Shown piece by piece: positions 26,601-41,600 of a stretch of DNA of 64,000 bases (the stretch's first letter is position 1; every line of letters begins with the position of its first letter). A program made the translations under genes and the position numbers. The DNA is taken from positions 62,001 through 126,000 of the forward strand of contig CM063290.1 in NCBI GenBank assembly GCA_032173965.1, written 5' to 3'. The stretch comes from Sitta carolinensis (Eukaryota; Chordata; Aves; Passeriformes; Sittidae). The notes under the pieces were generated by a model. That model had not been told where the DNA came from and ran no database searches. It saw only the letters and a list, made by a program, of their open reading frames with translations.

Positions 26601-29600
26601 TTTGAAAGGAAACTGTCGATATTTTGACTTCTGGGGTTTTTAAAAGGTTTGCTGTTTCTTTTCAACTGAGGGAATTATGAGATACCAAAGAAGGCCCATT
26701 TTTTAATATCTTGGAATATTTCACGTAGAAGGGATCTGCAGCAATCATCTAGTGCAACTGCCTTACCACTTCTGGGGTGAGCTGCTATTAAAGGGTATTA
26801 TTAAGGGCACAGTCCAAACACCTCTTAAACCGTGACAGGGCTAGGGCCATCAGCCACCTCTCTGGGAAGCCTGTTCAGTGTTTCGCCTTTCTTCGTAAGA
26901 AAATGCTTCCTCATGTCAAGTCTGAACCTCCTCTGGCACAGCTTTGAGCCTTTCCCAGTTCTTTTGTGCCAGGATCCCAGTGAGGAAAGTTCAGCACCTG
27001 CCTCTCGAGGTCCCTTCCTCAGGAAGCCAATTTAGTCGTCTTTTTTTGTCAAAATTTCTATCAAAAGCTGAGGAAGAATTGATGTCAGGGTCAAACAGTG
27101 AATTCCAAAGGAAAGCAGGGAAAAGGATGACACATAATAGGAAAATAAATAGTATTGGAGATGGCACAATGTTCCATATAGCTCAGTGGACTAAGAAGAA
27201 AGATGAAACAAAAAGTTAAATTTGGGTCAAAAATCAATTGCAGGATTTCTTCAGTGATGTCGAACTTTGACAAGCAAAGAGAGAGAGTTGCAGGAATTCA
27301 ACAGAGTTCTGTCTAGTTGTGCCATGTGCTTCTTGGCATTGCTGTGCTAATAGCATGGGTAATAAGAGTGTGCATTGTTGAGTGTTAAAACATGAGCTAT
27401 GCCTCTTGTAGCAAGTGCTGTTTACTTGTCCAAAGTATGTAACAATTTTTCACTGCAGTCCCATGTTGTTTTGGACTTTTTTCCTAGACGTTTTGCACCC
27501 GACCAGTCGCCTTTTGGGTTTTGTGAAGAGACAAAGTTACACTCTGTTCAACTGCTTCCTGTATACCAGACAGGTATATGGATATGCATGAATGCATAAT
27601 GAATAGACTGTGTCACAGGAGACTTGTGAGAGGAAAGAGCTTCTTTGTGTGTCCTGTTTCATACACTGATTTCTGTATGATTTGGTTTTTTAATTGAGAT
27701 CTTTCCTCCCTTTTCAATGCTTTAAACTGAGTTTCTGTTAACAAAAAAGTCCTTTAATTTCTCCAAGTTCTACATAAACCTTGAACTAAAATACCAATTC
27801 AACACACCAAAAGTGTGACTAAATCAGGTTTTATCAGTTCTTTACCAATAAATTTTGTGTTACAAAACAGTCACTCTTTACATTGCGTTAATAAAATTCT
27901 CTTTATTGTTACAAGATACTAGACTGCCACTCAACCAGCCAAGGAAATCAGAGTAGTAAACCTTAATAATCATTGAGATACTGGTTACCCTTCTGAAGGG
28001 CCTTAATTAAAACTGGAATGGATGAATGCAGATTTTAAGGGTTCACTAGCTCAAGCCCCAAAAGACCCATGGAAGAATTTAATGCTGTATGTTAGCAGCA
28101 GATTTTGTAGAATCATAGAATGTCCTGAGTTGAAAGGGACTCACAAGGATCATAGAATCCAACTCCTGGCACTGTGCAGGAGAACCTCAAGAATCCCACC
28201 AGGTGCCTGAGAACATTTTCCAAATGCTCCTTGAGCTCTGGCAGGCTCTGACCATAGCCCTGGGGAGCCTCTTCCAGTGCCTGACCACCCTCTGGGGGAA
28301 GAACCTTTCCCTAATACCCAGCCTGAACCTCCCCTGACACAGCTTCATGCCATTCCCTCGGAACTGCACGTAGAATGCTCTTAGATCTCTCCTCAGTCTC
28401 CTCCAGGCTGTACAAACCAAGTGCCCTCAGCCACTCCTCCTGTGGCCTCCCCTCCAGACTCTTGACTATCTTTGTAGCCCTCCTTTAGTCTCTTCCCTAA
28501 GAGGTTTATATCCTTTTTGTATTGTGGTGTCCCAAACTGCCCCCAGGACTCAGTATAACTCTGCCCTAGTGCAGAGCAGAGTGGGACAATCCCATCCCTG
28601 TCCCCCCCAGCAATGCTGTGCATGTTGCGTCCCAGGATATGGTTGATCCTTGACTTTTCCTGACTGCTCACTCAGTTTGAGATGGTTTACTGTCTGCTGA
28701 GTAGCAATGCCTCGTTTAACTTGCAGCTGACCGAAGAGAATGAGCTACTTGCCATTTAACTCCAGCTATCTTATGCTCTTGTGTGATTTATAGGCTTCGA
28801 TAAGAGAGTCTGTAGAATGTAAGCACAGCCATTACCTGCTGAAGTGGCATCCTAATAAATTCTGCCATTTCCAGCCTTTCCTTGTAATGACCTGTTTTTT
28901 CCAAAAGTGATGACCTACTCTTTTGAGCTGCAGCTCTGGATGAGAATTCATTCCAACTTAAAAGTAACTGTCTAAGATCAGACTTTCAGTCCATGGATGC
29001 TTAGTTGAGGTGAATTTAGGACTCTCTAATGTTGTTACATCTATAGAATTTCTTCACTATGTGCTACGTCCATATTTTTGTGAAAATGCCTCCAAATGAG
29101 ATAATGTGTCATACAAACTTTTGATATGTGCACTGAGCTTCATATAAAACTACTTCTTACTAGCTGCTAAGAAAACTGTTCTGCAACTTGGGCAGATTTG
29201 ATTTTATCTTTTAAGCATCAGGCTTAGAATGGAATTGCCAAGTTTTTATTTATGAAGTACATAAAATGCCCTTCTCATTGTTACACCTAGGAATTTCTGC
29301 AACAGCCTACGAGGAAACTGAGAACAAGAGAAAACTTTTGAGTCTCTTCTGCTTTTTCTCTTTACCTCACGTTGGATATCTCTACTCTGTTGGGAAGTTA
29401 GTAGAACTAATTTCTACTTACCAATATTCAGAGAAGTCAGAGCAGGCAGTCCTCACTCCACAGTTTCTGCATGTCATTACAAGGTACTATGTATATGGTT
29501 TTACTGATAGTATTGCTATGTTTCTCTATGCTGCTGTCCTTTTAAAATTTTTTTTCCCCCTCTGATATGTTCATATTCCTGGAAATCTCTGGGCAGGCTC

Positions 29601-32600
29601 GTGCTAGTTCAACATAGCCTCCTCCTTGGGCTTTTAAGCCCATTTCTTCAAAGGAAAAAGAGCTGATTCACTGTAGTCTTGGCTACTTGATTCTTGCAAA
29701 TCCTGACTTCTTTCCTTCATTGTTGTGTTTTCTTCTTTTCCTCTAGTCAGAACCTGCAGTGCTTCACAGTGCGATGCAGCGCGGCAGCGGCTCGCGGGGA
29801 GGATCCCTACATTGACACCACCCTGAAGGTACGCCCCTTGTTATCTCACTAATAGAGTGGGGGGAGTGGTATGGCACTTAGCTAACTTACACTTTGAAAT
29901 CCTGTTAGTTTCTGGTGGCTGAACCAATAAAACAACATCCAAAATGAATGGCATGTTGTATTTTGGTGGTCTACAGATGTTTCAGTGAAACAATCCATTA
30001 TTGTCGTATAAAATTCTAGACCACTATAGAATGTTTTCAAAAACATGACAAACTATAAAATCACTTCTTTTTAAAACTAAATTCCATGCTTTCTGTATAA
30101 AACTGAGCAAAGGGTGCCGAGTTCTCTTATATTGTATGTTTCTCTCTCTTAAGTGTCCTTGAAAAACCAGTTTTTCTAAGAGACATGTAGGCAATTGAAC
30201 AAGTCTGCTCCCAAATACTTAGGGAATGTGTTTTAGGAGGAGGGCTTTTGATCCTTGGAGGTATGAACTTTTCCCCTTCCTTAAATTGCTTACCAATAAA
30301 AATCTATTGAATGTAAAGATTGTGAAACGCAGTAATTAAAGTGGTAGGAAAGATAGACGGAGGTGTATTTTAAGATAGCATTTAAGGATTTCTTCTGAGC
30401 TTGTAGACAGCAGACAAAGAAACCATGGGACAGTAGAAGTTTTATAAAATTTTCAAGAGCTGAACATGTATTCTCTGCTCTGGATAGCTAATAGCAGAAC
30501 GTGACACAATCTCTCCTGTCCATTCTCCAGTCTCAGCTTTCTGTGTTTTCACTGTGGGTTGCATTGAAATCCATCACAGTTCCTCCAGTCAGTCAACAGG
30601 CCGCCTCCTGTGTCTGTAGGAGTTTTGGAGAGGTGTGAAGGCTGCAGTCCTGCACAGATTTCTGTGCTGCAGCTTGCCATCTGCAGTGTGCCCACCCCCT
30701 CTGGCAAGGATCCCTCCATGGGCTACCATCCCTCAGGGGCGTCCCTGCACTGGGGTGAGTCCTGCACAGGACAGTTCCCTCGGGAGTGCCCTGCCCCAGT
30801 GTGGAGTTTCTGGGGTTCTGGTGGTTATTTTTAGTATTTGCTATTACTATTTTCCTGCTGGTTTTTAAAGCCACTTTCAAAGCTGCCTCATTCTGAGTCT
30901 CACTGTCCTAGGGCAGTCTAGAGCCTCCAGATCACCACTGCAGGCCTCTACCTCTTACAAGAAATGTTGAGGTGTCTTCAAAAGGCAGGCTACACAAATA
31001 ATGATGTGTTGTCTTGTTTCATTATGTATGTTAATTTGTAAGTGTAGTATTGTATCTTTTTAAAGCTGTAAATTTTGAATATTTCTGGGCAAGTGAGGCT
31101 GCATTTTTCAATTTTTAGTCCAGTATAGATGGTAGCATATGTTTTACATGAAAAGTGCATATAGAACAAATCGGGGAGATAATACTGGCTATGTAAGGTA
31201 ACAATAGGCAAGCAACTATAATACTTCTATCTGTAATTGCTTTTATAAGTAACTGAAATCAAGACAAAATTTGGCCAAATTCAAACTGTTCAGGATACAG
31301 TTTTCTGCGTTAGGCATCTACCTCAGGTTCAATTATTTTGAGAAACATAGCTGAAACTGTGCAGTTGCTTTGAAGAGTGAAATTGTTTTTCAGTCATTAT
31401 TAAATGATTCTCATTAGGCATTTATGAGCATATAAAAAAATAAAATGACTCTTGCTTAAATGCAGCACTCAAAGTTAGGAAAGCCAGTGAGTGTTTTTAA
31501 TATCAGATCATTGTAGAAAGGTTACTCTTTTTTTTCTGATTTTATTTAAAAGCTCAACGTGCATACCAAGCAAAATTACAAAACAGTTACTTTCCTTTCT
31601 AGGCTTGTCCACCTGTCACACTGGATGTCTGTACATTAAGAATGCAGCTTTTTATAGGACCAAGAGCTATCTGTCATTTCAAAAACCATATAATTCTTTT
31701 GACTAAGGCAGACACAGAAGATATTACTGAAAGAAGAAAGCCTACAAGAAGGATGCTGTAAGGATTTGTGTCTTTTAGGGAGATGGTACTTATTGCTCTG
31801 TGTACAGTGTTGAACTTGTGGATATTGCAATTTAAGAGCGGTTCCATTGTTGAAAAGCTCTTTAGAAATAATTGCCTTCTTAGTGATTAAGAAGAGCAAT
31901 CAAGCTTTTTTTTTTTTCAATTCTATTTTATTTACTGACATAGAAGAAATGAGCATAGTCACAAATGCTTGAAATCAACAAAGTGTTAAAATAACATTAC
32001 TGAGAATTTATCCTGAGAATTAAAAAAATATTTATCTGGAGAAAAAACGTAAGTACCACAAATATGTAGCGCCAAAACAACAGGTTACAAAATATGTTGC
32101 AGCACAAAATTAAATGTCTTATCTTTGGCTAAGGGTTCTTTCCAAGAAAGTTGCAAACATCACTGTAGCTATCCATGATGAAAGTTGACTCAGACTTTGC
32201 CCCAAGTTACTGTTATAGCATGTGTCTAGCCAGAGGCATGTGTGACTTTTTACAAGTTTCCAGGGAAACTGCTATTCCCTTTCCATTGTTGAAGGCTTTT
32301 CATAAAACAGCTAAGAAGCTATTCTGAACAGCTATTCAGAAGCCACATTTACTAAAGTCGGTTTAAGTTAATTAACAAGAGTGGGACAGCTTTAATTGAT
32401 CGAGGAGTTTGTTGAGCCAGTATTTATTAAAGTCTAGAGCAAACGTTATTCAGAAGAAGATAAGGAGAAGCCTGTCAGGAAAAATGACTATTCAAAATAT
32501 TGTAGTTTCTTGTATAAAGCACATTTTCTGCTAGTTGTGTTGTTTCAAATATTCTAATTGGCATTTGAAGAAGATACACCTTTTGGCCTTCCCTAAAGAA

Positions 32601-35600
32601 TGTAAGTTGGATAAATACTAAGCTACATAACACCATAATTTGAAAATAATGATGTAAACATCTTTACATCTGTGCAGTGAAAATAACATTAAGAACAAGA
32701 ACAAAAAGAGTCTGTTTTCCTACAGTGTTTTTAACCTTGGGGCTTTATAGACTGAGCCAATGAATTAGAATAAAAGCATTCTGATAACTTCTTTATGCCA
32801 CGTCTTGGCAAACACTTTGATAGAGCTGCAGGGGCAAACTTGCACTAAGTCCTTACAGAAGACTAAATAGCTAGTTTAAATTACTTAATTGTTCATGGTC
32901 TGGTCGGGTAAGGCCCTGGGCAGTCTGACCAGTGTGTTGCATCCAATGCCTGTGACAGGGGCCTTAGAACTAGATGGTCTTTAAGGTCCAAGCCAAGCCA
33001 TTCGATGATTCTATGGTTCCTGATACTCTCTGGAGTTAAGAACAGGAGAAGATGTAGTGGACAGTTCTGATGATGACTTTTGTGTATGAACATGCCTATT
33101 CCTGTTCTCTTATTAGGGTGTATGACTTAAAGTCACAGCTTAACTCTCCAGCACTTACTGGTCTGCAAACATACCTATTTATGCATTTGAATTATTAAAT
33201 GAGTAGGCTTTTTTTTGGTTGCATTGTGTTTATTTCAACACTGACAATTCAACTCTTTTCTCTAGTTCCAGAAAGGCTGACAGCATCAAATCCAGAACAA
33301 ATTCTGAGTCAGAGCCTGGTTGGAATTTATACATTATAAACACTGTTTCAACAATGCAGCTTTACAGAGAAATGGTATTGCCCAATTCCTGCTTTTGTTG
33401 TTTGCAAACTAAAAATAAAGACTATTAATTAATCTCTGATGCATGTCATTGCCGCATATCATGTAATGTATTTGTTGTGAATAGCCCATAACCCTATTTC
33501 AAATGGCTGCTGTCCTCATTAGAATTGTTCCTGTATATTCTTAATTTTTGTCAGCAGCCTAAGTATATTCTGTGTCTCTTCTAGGTAGATTATAGTAGAA
33601 CTTATGAAAATGTTAAAACTGAGAGCTGCATCCATCTTCTAAGTGAGGCTCACTTACTGGTCAGAGCAGCTATAATGGACCCTCATTTCCTTAAATCAGA
33701 TGAGAAGGAAGATCTTCTAAGAGCATTCAGTGAAAGTTGTGCCTTCTTAGGAGACTGCTACAGCAGGTATGTTTTAGATGTAAAAGTGACATAGGTGAGC
33801 TTTGTTTCCAGTAGTGTAACCTTAAAATGAAAATCCATCTTTCTTTGCTATTTTACGTTAGTATTGCATATGTAATGCAAACTTTTCTGTTTGACAAAAC
33901 CAGCTTTATCTAGTCCTCTCTTCAGTATTTGGTTGTCTTTATTCTCATTAAACAGAATTCAATTAGTCAGAATTATATTGAATTCAACAGAATTATGTTG
34001 GCTGTGAACAATATATGCAGATAACTGCTTTGTTTGATGTAGTTTTAGTTCTTACAAAGAGTGATGCCAAAAGTGTTACCCTTAGTTGTTTTGGTTTTTT
34101 TTCCCTTCCTCTCTATTTCCTTCAGGTTTGACACAAAGGATTACCACCTTGCATTGCCATACTACAGAATGTCAGGTTTATCCATGACTGAAGTTTTAAA
34201 GAGACTGGTTTCTGAAGGTGATGAAGTACAGACATATGAGAAAGGATTTATATTTTACTTAACTCATTCTCTTAATGAAGACTCAAATGAAGAATTAAGT
34301 AAGGTAGAAATAAGTTGGTTTATTTGTAATCTGCTAATTTGGTTCTAATTTTAAGAATTGTTTGTCAAATATCACTTTCTTTTGAAAATGCTGAGCTGCT
34401 TTTTTCATTTTACAGGGGTTTTTCCACATTATTTTTATTTTCTCGTTTTTGTTGAATAGCAAGCAGCACCTGTGATGGTTTGGACTGTGTTCAAGCGACA
34501 TCTTACAGGTTTGCCTATCATGATGCATGTTGCTGTGATCTGGTTCCCACTTGCACAGAGACACTTCTGTTTTAGGAAAGCCCTGCCTCAAATTTCTGTC
34601 ATCTCTTGTCGCTGCAGAGCGGCAAGTAAACGACAACACAGAGTTCTCAGAAAGCAAAATGAGAATTACTTTATTGGAAGCATGCCTTACTTTTATAGTG
34701 TACTTCACTGTCTAGACATTGATTGGTTGAGAAAGACCCTGCCATTTGATAAACAACTCAGCAACAACCGCACATTTCTCAAGCAGCACAAAGTCTTCAA
34801 AAACACCAGGTGCTAGGCTGCTGCCATTCTTTTCTCTCGCTTTCCCAAGAGCAGCCTGGGAAAGCTCCAACTGCTTCTCTCTGATCACTATCAATGTCCA
34901 CAATCTCTCATTTCTGTAGCAAAACAATCTGTTTCTGTGATCATTGCTAAATTGTACAGATTGCTAAAAGCAATTCATTTTGGTGGTAGATGTTCTCCTA
35001 GCATGCCAGAATATGGGTTGAATCACTACCAGTTAGAAATCCTTTACTTTTACCAGCAGGCAGGAGAGCAGCAGGAAAGGTGCTGTGATTTGATAGCTAA
35101 GCTGAACTTTTCTGATTTAAAAAAATATAAACAGGACAGCCACAAAAAAACAAAACAACAGAACTGCACTACTTTCATATGCCATAGAGGAATATATATC
35201 TGAAAATGTCTAAACTGTCGAATGGCTTTTATTTCAATAGGAATCAGGAAATAAAGTTCTCCAGATATTCTATCTCACGGACCCTGTGCAGTTGCCTCAT
35301 ATCCTTTGCAGTCCCAGCATGAGAAACATATGTCCTTTGACAGCTATGAAGTATCTTCAGAAAGTAGAAAAGATGATGCCATCAGTGGTCCTGACACTTA
35401 CTAAGGCTTTCTTGGCTCTGAAAATGGGAGACCTGACTATGTATGAACATGAAATGGACTCCTATAAGGAGGTAAAGTATGCCAAGAGCATGAGCTATTT
35501 GTGCTTTACAAAGTCCAAGTCAGTAGTTTGACAGGTAGTTGCATTTTACAGTAAAAGAAACTTCTGATCACTCCTCTTCCCCCTGATATTCTGTGTAGCC

Positions 35601-38600
35601 TCCACTGAATGTCTGCAGTAATAGTAGGGGGGTTGATGTACACTGGGACTGTATACTTTGCCCTGCAGGTAGGGTAGTCTTGTCTTGGCAAAGACTTAAA
35701 AAATAAGCAAGTTTTGAAGCCCTTAATTCTTGATCGATTAGATGTTGTTTTACTGGGATGGAACTAACTTTCCCAGTGCCCTTCAGCTGCATGGGAGGAT
35801 TGTATAGTAGCATTTCTTCAGCTCTCCATCTGAAATTAATATGTGATATGCCCATTGAAACACCATCTGTATGCAAACAGCTGTTATAAAAATTGCTCAT
35901 GAACAGAGTATTTGTCCATTGTGCTCACAAACTGAGGTTTTTGTATACAATTTCATCTTATGTGGAATCAAAGCACTTTAACTCTTCCTGAGACACAATG
36001 AGAACCTGCTTCAGAGCTTAGAAAGTAAGAATTCCTCGTCACTGGGGGCAAAATGTTAGTGGAGTTGTCTCTGCCATAGATGTTCACATGTGTGAGGCGG
36101 TATGTAAATTACTTCTTGTCGAGTTTGATCAAAACTGTGGAATATTCAAAGAACGTAGAGTTTGAAACACAGACTTTTTCTTATAATGGGATATTGGGAA
36201 TCTAAACACTTTGGAAATAAATGGATAACTGTTTCGAAGTTAAATAACATGCTTTGGTGGAAAAAGTCCTGCAGAGTTTTTAAAGTTAGCTGTTTTTCAG
36301 TTGCAAGGTGGGGACTGTGGGGAGCTGTTTCAAAAATTATGTTCAGCGCCACCTGCTATTGCAGCATGATCAAGTGAAATTGCCATGTTGTGAGCAAACA
36401 TACATGGATGTTATTTTGAGAACAAGGTGTCTTAGGCTTGAGTGGTTTTGGTTGGATTTTCTTTTTTAATCTGACCGATTAAATATGTTCTATTGCACTT
36501 CACCTTTAAAAAAGCATTTTATTTCAAAGTAGGGAAAAACCCATTTTCAGAAAGCTAATCTGAATTTTTCTTCTAGGTTCGCCTTGTATTTCTTGTGTAA
36601 TTCATTTAATTTACGTAGGCATTATTTTTTCACCGTCTTTAAAATGGGAATATTATGTTGTTATACTCTCCTTCAAAAGCACTCGTGTAACTCAAGATAG
36701 CTTCTTGTTGCACAAAGTGCAGCACATTTTTATCATTGTTTCAGGGGTATTTTCAAAATAAAAATCACATTTCAGCAAAGTAGTCTACTGAAATGTAGCA
36801 AAGTAGCCTCCTGAAAAGTCAGCCAGTGATTTTTCAAACCATCCTGTATATCAAATGTCTTGGATTTCTTAGTGAAATCCATTTTATGTGCGTACTAACT
36901 CCATCCTTCAACAGCATATTACTTCCAGTGTTTAGGCACAAGGCCTGTTTTTCAGGAGTCACTGCTTCAGAATGTGGTTTGGATCTCTGTCTCTGGAGAG
37001 CTACTCTATGAATTGCAGAAAGAATTTACTTTCTTCCCTGACTACTTCCATCTAAATTTCACTGCCTGAGGAAATACTGAGTTTACTGAGTAGAATAAGC
37101 TATATATTGAATTCTTTACCTGATTTATATCTAATTATATTTGTAGACAACACTGGCTTGCGGCTTCATTGGACAACCACGACTTCTGCAGCAGCGTAAG
37201 GAAGGAATTGTTACTCCAACTGAATTTGCTGTTCACCTGAAGAAGATGCAGCCTGGTTTACTGGTGGCTGCCACTGTGGCTTTACATGAGAACAGTAAAA
37301 TTGAACTAGAGGAAGCAGATACCTTTTACAAGGTTGGCCTGTGATCATGTTTTTGCTTCTATTTTTTTTCATAGTGACATTGTTGTGGGAAAGAAAAGCT
37401 GCCTCAGTTGCTCCTTCACTCACATTTCAGCATTTCTTCAGAAAGGGCGAGATGAGGGTTTGAGATACTCTAGGCATGATAGATGGTTACAGAGTCAGAA
37501 ACTGGAACTTCTGGAACAAAATACTGGTTAAGTAAAGGAAAAAAAAATCCATTAAGTTCTTTGCTTTAACCCTTCATTTGAATGGAAAATACCCTGATCT
37601 CAGAGCCATTTCAGTGGCTTCCTAGTGATTGAACTTCCTAAGGCCACTGAAACATAACAGAATTTAGATAAATTAATTCAATTAGCTCCTTTTAAAGAAA
37701 TCTTTGGAATTAAAACATACTTCTAAAGAATCAGGCTTAAATATGAAGGTCTATAATGTTCTGATGATTTGTATAAATCAGTGACAGGAAAGCGTGTATC
37801 TGCAGTTTATAAGATAGTCTTTCTAGTGGCCCTGGAGTTTCCTTTCTTTCACCTGGGAATAGGCAAACCTTTTTTTCTTTTATCTACAATGAATAGCAAC
37901 AGTTGGGTTAAAACATGAGTTCATCAGCGTATGTGTGTTGCAGTCTTTACTATATCTGTTACTGTGAAGGACCTCTATCAAAAAGAGCAAGTCATGAAGC
38001 TCCAATTGGAGCAAGTGTTGTTGTTTAAAACATTTGGAAACCAAGTAAAAATCCTTGTTGCTGGCACAGCAGGTCTTAAAACATCTTCCTTGTGGGTCCT
38101 GCCATGATACCCTGCTAAGCTACACAGCAGATTTTATCATGGACTAGAGAGACTTCTTTTTCCATTGGCATATGTAAAACTCCTTCTCATTAGCAGTCTG
38201 TAAATACTTGCTGACAGTTGTACTGGTATTTCTGGCAGTGGAGTAAATCTTGAAGAAGAAATCACATCTGTTGGTCAGAATTAATTACTTTAAAATCATT
38301 TAATGAACTTTTTACTTTGCATAGCAGCATATTACATAGAATCACAGGACAAAAAAAGGAATCAAAATTCTGCTCCTAGTAAAAGTGAAAAACCATTCCT
38401 ATTGTCGTTTCTAGCTTTTGCTAGTAATAATCACCATAGTCTAAATTGCTTGTCTTCTGTCATTTTTGTTCTTAGGTGTTGTGTAATAGCAGCGAAAACA
38501 CTATTCCCCAGCTCCTAGTGGATTTCTGGGAAGCTCTTCTTGTTGTGTCCTCTCAGGAAGAAATACTTCAGGAGCTCCTATTGAGGGTTGCTTCTCAGTA

Positions 38601-41600
38601 TGTTTGGAGAATATCAAGGAAGCAACTTCCTGAGACTAAGCCATTGAAAACAACAGAGGATCTAGTAAGTTGTAAACCACATAGAGGAAGTCTGAGGACT
38701 GCAGTGTTCCTCTAAAATCTGTCCAAGTAGATAGACAGTAGTATCCATTCTTAATATTATAATATATATATTAATGTTATTAATATATGAAATAATTATA
38801 TCTAACAATAGACTTATTAATTATAATAATAATTATATAATTAGTATATATATAAATTTAATTAATATATATTATAGACAGTTTATCTCTTAAAAGAAGT
38901 AAGACTGGAATCAAGTAAAGTGGTGTGCAGTTACAAATTAGTATTTCTGTCCTTGGCCAGTCCTGCTCCTTGGGAACATTTGCAAATATACTTCCAACAG
39001 GAATCTCAGCTCTGAATAGAAATAACGGGTTAAAATAAAACAATGAGAATTTTTCAGTTGGATTGTTTGCAATTTTACAAAGCTAACTAAATGGGAAAGT
39101 CTTGTGAATGATGAATTCTAAAGAATTATGAGCAGGAAAGCTGAAATACATAACTAAATAGAACTTTCCAGTTTATTTATTATATGCCATGAACCAGGAA
39201 AGAAAGGGTAGGTGCTGTTCTAAATTCTGCTATTTGAGATTAAATTTTTTTTTACTCGTAGTAAGTTTCATATGGAACTGTCGCTAACAGGAATGTTTGT
39301 TTTATTGCAATTTGATTCTGTCTTGTATAGATAAACTCCTGTAGCCATTTTGGGTTGATTGTCCCATGGGTAACTTCCATAATGTCAGTGGAATGTTCAA
39401 CTGACAAAGATTACTATGAAGACATCTCAAGACTACAGGTATGAAACAGGTATTCCATCTTACTGCTTTGTAGCTTAGATCCATTCTGCAAAAGTTCATA
39501 TTTTGGGAACAACTTTCTCCAGCAGGCTTTCCTTCCTCCCTGCTAAGTTATCCAAGTCAAAAATAAGAGGTCAAGTGAAAGATGGAAGAAAAAAAAAATA
39601 CCAAAGAGTTCTGTTGATAACAATATGTACATTTGCATCTACTGTAAACTTGCTTTCTCAGTTTTCAGCAGTATTTATTAAAGGAAGTATTATTTCAGGA
39701 TTATTCCAACAAGTAAGGGCTTCTGTTCTAAGGTTATTAAGGTTAGCATTTTTTTCAATGTTTGTCTTAAATCCAAACAATGCTTTTTCTTCTTATCTTC
39801 AGTCTCTTTTATGTGGTCAGTCAGTCAATATAGCTTCAGCTCTGCCTGCTTTGGAGCCCCTGCCAGAGGCTGACCGTGTGGGCCTCACTGTCCGTGTTCT
39901 CTGCAATTCCCGTCTGGGCAAGCACGAGGAAGCCATCGACCAGCTGCTCAGAAGGTGTCCTGGTGCAGCTGTGTCCTACGCTCAGCATGAGCTGAAAGGG
40001 GACCAGCAGGTGGGCTCTTGCAGTACAGTTACTCTACATTGTTTGTCAGTGTTTATATTGTGAAATCTTAGTAATAAGAGAAGAGGACATGGTCCTTTGA
40101 ATAAAATTGCACTTAAATATGTTCTTCCTGTGTTCTAGTGACATCTAGTGATCTTCTAATAAGAATGGTACCGGTACACTAGTGGAAAGATTATGTCCTC
40201 GTGTTCCATTTCCCATTAGGCCTCTATACCGTTTTAGTGTTGGAACTGATTTTATTCTAGTGTTTCAGGAATACAGGAGTTTGTTTCCATTTCTCAGCAT
40301 AGCAACTCAATTAATTGTCTGCACTTGTGCTGACCAGAGTCAGCAAAGGTGGCCTCTACCAGATGGATGTACTAGAACTCTGTTCAGAACCAGATTTGAG
40401 CTTTTTATTCAGATCTGAAAATAGTTTCTGTGATCATTTTCACATTAGAGTGGAATGTGAGGTTGCAGTAGTGAATCTGAACACAAGTGAAAGAAAATTG
40501 TTACCTAATTTTAAAGGAGAAAAGAAATCCATTTCCTTCTCTCCGTTCTTATCTACAAAACTGTGCACAAAACCTAATTTACTACCCCAACTGTTGGAAT
40601 GAAACAGGTCAGGTCAGGAGACAGAGCAGTGCTATTCACGACTTTTCATGGAGCTGTTTTGAGAGGAAAAAAAATTGTCTGATTGCATTGGTATTGCTAA
40701 TTTTGTGACTTTTTTTGTCTTCTAAACTTTTTTTTTTCTATAAAGGTATGAAGGACACTGTGTAAAGATTTTTGAGCAGAAACAGTTGCGCTGAAGATTG
40801 AAAAACACAATGTATGCAAAATCACTGCCTTTCAAAGCATTATATATACTAATTATTGAGTTCATAATAACTGGCCTGTGTTTGTACACATCTGAGCTTA
40901 GTTCAGGGTATTTTTAGCAGATCTTTCATACTCTTAATTTCAGTCTTTGTTGATTTACACTTTTGGCATTGGGTTTTGTGGATTAGGCTCTGTGGTGGAA
41001 CAAGCTGCTTCCTGAACTTTGCAAGAGAACTAAACTTACTGGAAATGTCTGCCCTGTTCTTATTTCATCACTCAAAGGTAAATCAATTTGTTGTAACTCA
41101 ATCCAGAATGCTTTGTACATCAGCTAACATTCTTAATAACTGTTATTAATAACTTAATAACTGTAGACTAAGGACTACTGATATGATAATTTGGGAAAAA
41201 AGGGGATCTTTTAAAGATCTGTTAAAGCTAATGCCGTTTAACAGCCTTTCTGGTCATTAGCACTGAATTCTTCAATGTAGGCAGTGTAGCCTCATAAAAA
41301 TATGGCATTCCTTTTGTATTGAAAACAGGTAAATTGTAATCATACTTTCCTGTTTAGGTTAGGAATAAACACCATTAAAAAACCTACTAAAGAGAACTAA
41401 TTGTGATTGGGTTTTTTCTAGGCTAAATGACTATATGGTTGTTAGGTAATAGGTTGCTATTGATAACGTAGGGTAGGGTTAAATGTGTATTGATGATTAG
41501 GTCACAGACTAAAAAAACCACTGTGTTAATACTAGCAGTAGGGAAATCCACACTAGTAGTTCTGTAGTCCTATCATTACACGTTTGTAAGATGTTAATAA

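Noticed and set aside
28187..28671. Open frames of 77 and 92 codons on the minus strand
   Set aside because: They lie within a CR1 LINE fragment and are decayed element sequence.
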